Source: Chth-196 sp044376515 | GTDB taxonomy: Bacteria; Verrucomicrobiota; Verrucomicrobiia; Chthoniobacterales; Chthoniobacteraceae | Reading direction: 5' to 3' | Assembly: GCA_044376515.1 (NCBI GenBank) | Contig: JBILKV010000151.1 | Coordinates: 1-10,439 of the forward strand | Length of the DNA stretch: 10,439 nucleotides | In this document: positions 7,201 to 10,439 of the stretch, piece after piece | Layout: every line of letters begins with the position of its first letter | How positions within the stretch are numbered: the first letter of the stretch is position 1 | Notes under the pieces: model-generated | Databases searched by the model: none | Told to the model about the DNA's origin: nothing | What the model saw: only the letters and a program-made list of their open reading frames with translations | Translations under genes and position numbers: made by a program

Positions 7201-7503
7201 CCGACCACGGTCATTGTTCCTGACGGAAGCCGTTGGGAGTTCAAGTTTGTGAAAGTGGCGGTCAACGTCGCGCATCTCAAAGGGGGTACTGAAAACCAGC
7301 TGTTCGTATTGTTGCGGGAATGGTTCGGCCCCAATGCCGGTCTACCGGGAACAAACTTTTGGGTGAGATTCGAGTCCGCAGGCGGGATTTGGAAGGTGTT
7401 CCCTGAGGAAACGAGAGAGAGCGCCTTGGAGCCGCGCGAGGACTACGATGAATCCCGAGCACAAGCTTTGCGGGTCGCCGAGGAAGACGACGGGGGCGTT
7501 TGA
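4210..7503 (+). CDS. HIT-PLD-SF2 helicase fusion protein, DUF3427-like C-terminus
   Basis: A 1097-residue multidomain protein. Residues ~1-140 form a HIT domain with the catalytic triad HVHIHVIP (H101, H103, H105), a nucleotide hydrolase/transferase fold. Residues ~150-330 are a phospholipase-D-like nuclease domain with a single HKD motif (H258-P-K260, then GSSN at 275-278). Residues ~360-720 are an SF2 DEAD/DEAH helicase core: motif I TGMGKT (382-387), motif II DEVH (479-482), motif III-type LTATP (504-508), motif V NEGLDIP and motif VI QQLGRGLR (676-683). The C-terminal ~350 residues resemble the DUF3427-associated tail, with conserved-looking KVSHSSQVPILRLDR and WFGPNAGLPGTNF. PLD-helicase-DUF3427 proteins are known and often lie in defence islands. 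The likely role is ATP-driven cleavage of foreign nucleic acid (inference). The ATG at 4210 is chosen because the frame upstream to a TTG at 4138 lies inside the repeat; only a weak GGAAA precedes the ATG. It is uninterrupted and monocistronic. Confidence 0.9.
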   Translation: MQPFSADQESPFLNALSSHWIASNRLAFAVPDQFPVSPGHTLVVTRRVVPSWFDATADEQAAMMDLVNEVKRHLDAECLPKPDGYNVGFNSGSAAGQTVPHVHIHVIPRYTGDMADPRGGVRHVIPDKGNYLLPRSNPTISVPPVSQDILSTGHPDSPLWSALEWRIPNAKTIDVVAAFVQVSGLELIRPAIFAALRNGAHIRILAGDYLYITDPRALEILHGWSILAEDQSGDLPPGRFEARLAQIKELPTQPASFHPKSWHIVDSDGSHLVVGSSNLSRTALKDGLEWNLLVSGADSRVARQDALIGFNQLWKCSSPLSVQLLDSYEKAHSAFRRTQFLPTPQDVEAPLPAPRLWQTKALAALSELRGQQCERALVTVATGMGKTWLAAFDIRAYGRSLGRRPRVLVIAHRSHILAQIERCLNRVLEVEFTNGNTSWFLAAENDLSGNLVLASVQKLARPEGLLQLKNESFDYTLIDEVHHAEAPSYRHVLAQLKTGFVLGLTATPERSDGIHIASVFDDNIAYSAGIGEGIAERVLVPFHYVGIRDTVDFEQIPWRNGRFDFERLEQELLQSPRMMRLGRALEAHPAFRTLFFCVSQKHALFTRDWLRGMGGKAAAVFSGRGSDSYALSLAGLQSGALDSLCVVDMFNEGLDIPAVDRVVMLRPTESKVVFLQQLGRGLRAAGGKERLLVIDFVGNHRIFAQRMVHLLSLRCARAGFEALRRWIERGELDLPEGCLLDVVLEAKDLLHRLLPSGKTAALDGYRALRDELGRRPLMVEVFHGGFLPKTLGEAHGGWFSFLGAEGDLTQEETSAFEYLSGWFTALEKTALNKSYKMVVVRVLLDLNVLWEGVQVSELAAACRRFLRNHPVLSRDLQGENHAIDHGTASDADWSEWWRQWPLERWQQPIGGVRWFVIEDGRFMFTAKVPERLRRTFEDLGAEIVDYRLAYYARSRRMDGMSIGSDVSPFVFRCKVSHSSQVPILRLDRSKFPKIPTGPTTVIVPDGSRWEFKFVKVAVNVAHLKGGTENQLFVLLREWFGPNAGLPGTNFWVRFESAGGIWKVFPEETRESALEPREDYDESRAQALRVAEEDDGGV

Positions 7504-7583
7504 GCCCAAGCATCAACTGTGAAACAGAAAGCTTTTGCTCAGAGGGGTGAGGACCTCATCTGCAGGCGGGCACATACACACCG

Positions 7584-7811
7584 CTAGAACTCGCCGTTCA
7601 AAAGTCCCTTAAAAGACAGGTCCTCATCCAGTTCAGGCCAATGCAGGCCAAACGGTGAAACCTCAATGTTTTTGAGCTGAGCTTCGGTACCTCTTGCCAG
7701 GCCGACGCTTGCCGTTATCGGGAAGCGGATTTCTACCGTACCTGCGATACGGACGGTCACATAGCCGCTATCGTAATGGGCGGTTCGTTTAGGGACGGTC
7801 AAAGTGCTCAT
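7584..7811 (-). CDS. DUF2442 protein, antitoxin-like
   Basis: A 75-residue DUF2442 protein. It has the family's C-terminal signature FGLHWPELDEDLSFKGLLNG, preceded by the strands SGYVTVRIAGTVEIRFPI. The family usually lies next to a DUF4160 gene and the pair is treated as TA-like; biochemical roles are poorly known. The start at 7811 (MSTLTVPK) is preferred over the ATG at 7835: it has CAGGAG seven bases upstream, and the N-terminus begins at the family's usual place. Its first codons overlap the 3' end of the broken DUF4160 frame by 23 bases. Because the DUF4160 partner is inactivated, this may be an orphan member kept without its partner. Confidence 0.85.
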   Translation of the reverse strand: MSTLTVPKRTAHYDSGYVTVRIAGTVEIRFPITASVGLARGTEAQLKNIEVSPFGLHWPELDEDLSFKGLLNGEF

Positions 7812-7983
7812 GCCCACTCCTGATAATAAGCTCACGATTTACCTCGGCAAGCGATTCGGCTTTTGCGAGTTCCGCCACCTTTAACCCTTCGGACTCCCGA
7901 AGGAAGACTTCATCTTACACCAGAAAAACAGCCTCTCCGTTTCCCTTCCGAACATGCACATGGATGGGTTCATGGTCATTGCT
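7789..7983 (-). pseudogene. DUF4160 remnant with in-frame stop
   Basis: On the minus strand one frame reads SNDHEPIHVHVRKGNGEAVF, then LV, a TAA stop at 7917-7915, then DEVFLRESEGLKVAELAK and AESLAEVNRELIIRSGHEHF, ending at 7789. This is the recognisable DUF4160 body (the HEPIHVHV motif, then a helical tail) with a nonsense codon in the middle. The usual N-terminal ~15-20 residues are also missing: upstream the frame stays open into the neighbouring PIN gene but shows no DUF4160 N-terminus and no start codon. Two independent lesions make a pseudogene more likely than a sequencing error. The tail overlaps the DUF2442 start, as in intact pairs. Confidence 0.8.
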
Positions 7984-8102
7984 GTACGTCTTGGGCTGCG
8001 CAGCCTTTGTGGCGGTTGCGGGGTTTCTGAAAAGGTAAAGTGGGCGGTCAGAACAACGCGCGAACGCACGTTGATTCCGCGCGGGCCTCTCGAGAATGTG
8101 GG

Positions 8103-8531
8103 TTATCCGGTAAGAGGAGCTTCCTTGAACGGGTTGAAAACCTTCAATCCGGAACGGCGGAAGTCTTTGTCATTGCCCGTCACGACCGGCAGGCCGTGTC
8201 GACGTGCTGTTGCGGCTATGTAGCCGTCCTCCAAGGGCATTCTTTCGCCAGCCCTCTCCATCAGCAGCTCCTGCTCCGCCCATACATGGGCAACAGAGAC
8301 ATTGAAGCCGTGGATCCGGCCGTGCATTGCGTCGATGAGCCTTGTGAGCCACGCCTGTAAAACTTGGCGCTGCCGACCCTCTTTGCTGCGCACCCAGTAA
8401 GCAAGCTGGGCGATGACGATGGTGCTGGTATAGCAACGATCCTTTTCCCGCTCCAGCCAGGCAACGACGCGCGGGTCCCCACTGCGCTTAGCCGGTTGGC
8501 TGAGCACATCGGTGTCTAGCAGCCAGCTCAA
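8103..8531 (-). CDS. PIN-domain toxin (VapC/FitB-like), TTG start
   Basis: A 142-residue PIN protein, opening SWLLDTDVLSQ (D6, D8) and ending with LEDGYIAATARRHGLPVVTGNDKDF (D102, D121, D123). The position that is usually Glu in PIN toxins (about residue 42, in STIVIAQLAYWVR) is Gln here. I believe related proteins share this, so it may be a subfamily trait rather than inactivation. The only start that gives the conserved N-terminus is TTG at 8531, which overlaps the antitoxin TGA as TTGA; expression is therefore probably coupled and weak. It is cotranscribed with the AbrB-type antitoxin from the promoter at 8762-8790. The expected role is an RNase toxin of a type II module. Confidence 0.9.
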   Translation of the reverse strand: MSWLLDTDVLSQPAKRSGDPRVVAWLEREKDRCYTSTIVIAQLAYWVRSKEGRQRQVLQAWLTRLIDAMHGRIHGFNVSVAHVWAEQELLMERAGERMPLEDGYIAATARRHGLPVVTGNDKDFRRSGLKVFNPFKEAPLTG

Positions 8532-8755
8532 AGATTGGGACGCTTTGGAAGTTCGCGGCGCCGGGCGGGGACATCGTCCATGTTCACGGGGCAGTCCTTG
8601 AGTACAGCGAGCCAGTCCGGCTTGGTGGCAATACGCCGGAAGACGATGGTGTCTTCCTCGGAGTCGAATCTGGCTTCGAAATAATCCCCTGGCGTGGCCG
8701 GTGCCAGCGAAGCCGGAACTGTCAGACGACGCTTGGAATCAAGAGTCACAATCAT
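8528..8755 (-). CDS. AbrB/SpoVT-type antitoxin of the PIN module
   Basis: A 75-residue antitoxin. Residues 1-45 (MIVTLDSKRRLTVPASLAPA, then FEARFDSEEDTIVFRRI) are a swapped-hairpin AbrB/MazE-type DNA-binding domain. The tail (KPDWLAVLKDCPVNMDDVPA) should wrap the toxin. The ATG at 8755 is chosen over an upstream in-frame start at 8863 because the AbrB fold begins exactly here and the promoter and operator lie between the two. The TGA overlaps the toxin's TTG. A perfect 15-bp palindrome sits one base upstream of the ATG and covers the -10, pointing to tight autorepression. No Shine-Dalgarno is present. Confidence 0.9.
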   Translation of the reverse strand: MIVTLDSKRRLTVPASLAPATPGDYFEARFDSEEDTIVFRRIATKPDWLAVLKDCPVNMDDVPARRRELPKRPNL

Positions 8756-8756
8756 G

Positions 8757-8771
8757 GTGGGATTATCCCAC
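8757..8771. promoter_or_regulatory. 15-bp palindromic operator over the -10 of the AbrB/PIN operon
   Basis: GTGGGAT-T-ATCCCAC is a perfect inverted repeat of 7-bp arms around one base. It spans the -10 hexamer (8762-8767) and stops one base before the antitoxin start at 8755. AbrB-type antitoxins bind such palindromes as dimers, so this is the likely autoregulatory site (inference). One arm, GTGGGAT, recurs in register in the promoter of the solitary AbrB gene (9099-9105). Confidence 0.65.
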
Positions 8772-8790
8772 TCGCAATACCCGAAAGCAA
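8762..8790 (-). promoter_or_regulatory. promoter of the AbrB/PIN operon, leaderless type
   Basis: On the minus strand, -35 TTGCTT (8790-8785), 17-bp spacer and -10 GATAAT (8767-8762) are followed by CCCACC and the ATG at 8755. This is the best promoter match in the window, and its -10 is embedded in the palindromic operator. The six-base gap predicts a leaderless transcript. Confidence 0.65.
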
Positions 8791-8846
8791 GGGCCGCTTG
8801 ACTCCTTGTCACTGCCGCCCTCCAAAAAACAGCAAGGAGGCAAAAA

Positions 8847-9089
8847 CTAGCTGCGGCCTGCACGAAGGGCAGTTACAGAATCCATCGCTACGGATGTTGG
8901 AGCCAGAACCAGACGACCAGTGGGGGAGCGCATCGTCCTTGAGGCTGCCGGAATATCCTTAACCAACTCGATACGGTCTGCCGACACCTCTGCCCGTATT
9001 TTCAGTCCTGCTTTTGCGCCGAACATCAGACGCACCTCCTCAGGCAAGTCGATCATGCCATCTTGGTTGATGATGACAGTTGCGGTCAT
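8847..9089 (-). CDS. solitary AbrB/SpoVT-type antitoxin
   Basis: An 80-residue protein whose first ~45 residues (TATVIINQDGMIDLPEEVRL, then FGAKAGLKIRAEVSADRIELV) form an AbrB-type DNA-binding hairpin. The tail (SRTMRSPTGRLVLAP) resembles those of VapB antitoxins. No toxin overlaps or follows it: the next 91 bases to the downstream antitoxin carry no PIN frame, only that operon's promoter. It could have lost its toxin, act on the neighbouring PIN toxin, or serve as a free regulator. The ATG at 9089 is supported by the domain start and by a promoter in the same register as that of the neighbouring AbrB/PIN operon. Confidence 0.8.
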   Translation of the reverse strand: MTATVIINQDGMIDLPEEVRLMFGAKAGLKIRAEVSADRIELVKDIPAASRTMRSPTGRLVLAPTSVAMDSVTALRAGRS

Positions 9090-9095
9090 GCTTTA

Positions 9096-9124
9096 ATGAT
9101 CCCACCAGGGGCCACTTTACGCAA
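9096..9124 (-). promoter_or_regulatory. promoter of the solitary AbrB gene, leaderless type
   Basis: On the minus strand, -35 TTGCGT (9124-9119), 17-bp spacer and -10 GATCAT (9101-9096) are followed by TAAAGC and the ATG at 9089. The element aligns without gaps to the neighbouring AbrB/PIN promoter and shares CTTGC at -35 and GTGGGAT plus AT at -10, but lacks the second palindrome arm. Confidence 0.5.
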
Positions 9125-9209
9125 GTTTTGGGCAAGGAGGCTGGGGTGATGCATTTTTGCTTCGCTCGGCAAGTGCGGAAAGGCAGCTGCGAGGGGTTTG
9201 CCACAAGGC

Positions 9210-9356
9210 TTCACCGCCACCCATCAGCAGGTACTGGAGGCTCTCCGCCATATGGGAGAAGCCGTTCTTGTCCGGCACGTCACCGAACTTCGCTGCGCCG
9301 CCGGCCTGCACGCGCTTGTCAGAGTATCCGCCGGCCAAGGCCTTCCGCAGTGGGAA
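9210..9356 (-). pseudogene. C-terminal remnant of a phage large terminase
   Basis: A ~49-codon stretch reads FPLRKALAGGYSDKRV, then PDKNGFSHMAESLQYLLMGGGE. This matches the C-terminal end of phage-type large terminases, where a KR-rich strand precedes PDKNxxSH and an ALQYLLLG-like helix. The frame is preceded by TGA (9359-9357), and no ATPase or nuclease motif is present nearby in any frame. After the Gly-rich end the frame runs on to 9117 in unrelated sequence. It is therefore a fragment, wedged between a truncated Fic gene and the solitary AbrB gene. The call rests on pattern recognition of one short motif. Confidence 0.6.
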
Positions 9357-9426
9357 TCAGGGAGTTGAAGTACCCATCGGACAGGAGTACGCTCTCATCC
9401 GTAATCACCCAGCGGCAAATCGAGAC

Positions 9427-9729
9427 CTACGCGGAAGACGTGGCCATTTCCATGGCCTCGGCATAGCCGGCGACTTCCTGCTCGTCGCGAGTGTCGAACT
9501 TTTTGATTTCCAGATTGGCAAGTAGCCGCTCAACCTCGCGGTCTGTGAGCTTGCTGCCTTCGATACGAGTTGAGGAACCAATGCTCTCGATGGTTGCAAC
9601 GCGGCGAAGCGCCTTCAGACGTTCAGGGGCGAGGGTTCCAAGGGCACGCCAAGCGCCTTTGAACTCGTCAATTTCGGCGATCAAACACAGCAACTCGGGG
9701 GTGATCTCAAAGGCATCGGTTTTTAGCAT
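9427..9729 (-). pseudogene. truncated Fic protein, N-terminal inhibitory part only
   Basis: A 100-residue frame starting at the ATG at 9729, which has a strong Shine-Dalgarno (AAGGAGG, four bases spacing). It encodes the N-terminal part of a class II Fic protein: helical start, IESIGSSTRIEGSKLTDREV with the (S/T)xxxE(G/N) inhibitory motif at S53-E57-G58, and EVAGYAEAME. Fic proteins transfer AMP or related groups to target proteins using an HPFx(D/E)GN loop, which is absent. The reading diverges after about residue 94 and stops at 9429-9427, and no Fic core was found downstream in any frame. It is a truncation of a normally ~350-residue protein, probably at a recombination junction. A short inhibitory peptide could still be made. 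Confidence 0.8.
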
Positions 9730-10108
9730 TCGGCCTCCTTACCCCCGCAAACACACCCATAAACACCCAAACGTCCAGCCGAATCGGCATCCTGAAGCCT
9801 CCATCCAGCCTCCGCCCAAATGCTCGCGGACTCGGATTCTTGGACCTCTCAGATTGGTTCCAGGGGCACCCGCGCGCGGATCTGTCCTCATAGATTGGAC
9901 AGTCTAGGATGAGGGTTCTGCGTGAGCCCGAGTTTCTGGGCTTGCGGGATGCCGCGGATCCCATGGATTGAGTTTCTATGTTTTGGGGGTGCGCTTCCAA
10001 AAGGGAACAGGGGCGCGGAGGACCGGTCAGCGCAATTTGTCGGGAATGAACGGAGGTTGAGGCTGGAGTTTCCGCTAAAGTAGTGGCGAAATAGGGGTTT
10101 GACATCAA
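9730..10108. other. intergenic region, no supported CDS
   Basis: It separates the Fic remnant from the small-terminase-like gene. It begins with A/C-rich CACCCAxA-type repeats (9745-9775). It also contains an inverted repeat, CCTCATAGA against TCT-AGG-ATGAGG (9886-9914), and two copies of AGATTGG (9851-9857, 9892-9898). A TTTTGG/CCAAAA hairpin lies near 9980-10001. Open frames on both strands look like shadows of high GC. Confidence 0.45.
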
Positions 10109-10438
10109 ATGTCCAATGCCTGCCTGACTTCGCCTCGGCTAGGCCTGCTCCGTCCGGTCCGCTCACTACCCCCGTTTCACTCGGACCTGCAGTCCCCCCG
10201 AGGCCGCCCAAGGGCACCCGCTGGGGCGGGCGGGCAAAGGGGGACACCGAACAAGGTGAACCAGTCGATCCGGGAGGCGATTCAGATGGCGTTTGAGCAG
10301 GCTGGGGGCGTGGAGTACTTGGTGCGGTTGGCGCAGGAGGATCCGAAGACGTTCGTGCCGCTGCTCATCAAAACGATTCCGCCGGAACCGAGGGTCCCGC
10401 ACGAAGGCGGCCTGAACATCCACATCGACCTGACGTAG
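10109..10438 (+). CDS. phage small-terminase-like protein, probable N-terminal frameshift
   Basis: The supported part runs from about 10240 to the stop at 10436-10438: GTPNKVNQSIREAIQMAFEQ, then GGVEYLVRLAQEDPKTFVPLLIKTIPPE and a short tail ending NIHIDLT. This matches phage small-terminase-like/DUF5681-type proteins, which start with a GRPKGTPNK-like basic segment and are usually followed by a large terminase gene, here beyond the window. Upstream of the GGGGG run at 10239-10243 the family-like sequence (PPRPPKGTRWGGRAKG) lies in the neighbouring frame; removing one G would join them. The gene is therefore probably frameshifted, or starts downstream. The nominal ATG at 10109 gives an unlikely N-terminus and has no Shine-Dalgarno. 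Confidence 0.6.
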   Translation: MSNACLTSPRLGLLRPVRSLPPFHSDLQSPRGRPRAPAGAGGQRGTPNKVNQSIREAIQMAFEQAGGVEYLVRLAQEDPKTFVPLLIKTIPPEPRVPHEGGLNIHIDLT

Positions 10439-10439
10439 T

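Noticed and set aside
7548..7558. TGAGG-A-CCTCA palindrome between the helicase and DUF2442 genes as a terminator
   Set aside because: The loop is a single base and no T tract follows; too short to call.
7881..8069. 62-codon minus-strand frame
   Set aside because: It is out of frame with the recognisable DUF4160 remnant occupying the same bases.
8756..8863. 36-codon N-terminal extension of the AbrB antitoxin
   Set aside because: It would contain the promoter and palindromic operator; the AbrB domain begins at the ATG at 8755.
9080..9525. Plus-strand frames of 128 and 122 codons
   Set aside because: They are antisense to the terminase and Fic remnants and show no domain.
10099..10104. Perfect TTGACA as a -35 for the terminase-like gene
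   Set aside because: No acceptable -10 hexamer at 16-18 bp spacing.

Overview
This is a high-GC bacterial accessory region. It is packed with small toxin-antitoxin (TA) modules, gene remnants and dispersed repeats, and is dominated by one large putative defence protein. No rRNA, tRNA, CRISPR array or intact transposase was seen. The organism cannot be fixed from the sequence. The mix of VapBC/FitAB, DUF433/DUF5615, DUF4160/DUF2442 and DUF4143 ATPase genes, GGGGACAGGCA-type repeats and apparently leaderless promoters would suit a Verrucomicrobiota/PVC-like or other environmental bacterium. That is inference, not a taxonomic call.

Layout, left to right. Bases 1-442 hold no convincing gene. At 479-1606 (+) is an AAA_14/DUF4143 ATPase. 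At 1607-2174 is a gene-poor stretch with copy 1 of a ~220-bp repeat and a tandem REP-like motif. At 2175-2818 (-) is a FitA-type ribbon-helix-helix antitoxin with a PIN toxin. At 3149-3699 (+) is a DUF433 antitoxin with a DUF5615 PIN-like toxin. At 3819-4013 is a C-terminal scrap of a second DUF4143 ATPase, running into repeat copy 2 (3979-4201). This copy ends nine bases before the ATG of a ~1097-residue HIT + phospholipase-D-like + SF2 helicase fusion (4210-7503, +). On the minus strand follow a DUF2442 gene (7584-7811), a broken DUF4160 gene (7789-7983), a PIN toxin with an AbrB-type antitoxin (8103-8755), and a solitary AbrB-type antitoxin (8847-9089). Then come a scrap of a phage large terminase (9210-9356) and a truncated Fic protein (9427-9729). 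The right end carries a small-terminase-like gene (about 10109-10438, +) whose N-terminal part looks frameshifted.

How it fits together. The intact pairs have the classical antitoxin-first order with 4-base start/stop overlaps (ATGA, GTGA, TTGA), which implies coupled translation. Five upstream genes (the ATPase and four antitoxins) share one start architecture: a TTG-containing -35, a 16-17 bp spacer, and a -10 hexamer only 6-8 bases before the ATG with no Shine-Dalgarno. The Fic and DUF2442 genes instead have clear Shine-Dalgarno sequences. The direct repeats at 1882-2099 and 3979-4201 bracket both left-hand TA modules, so that block could be deleted or duplicated by recombination. The HIT-PLD-helicase protein is the best candidate for a nucleic-acid-targeting defence effector, with the TA modules as typical island neighbours.
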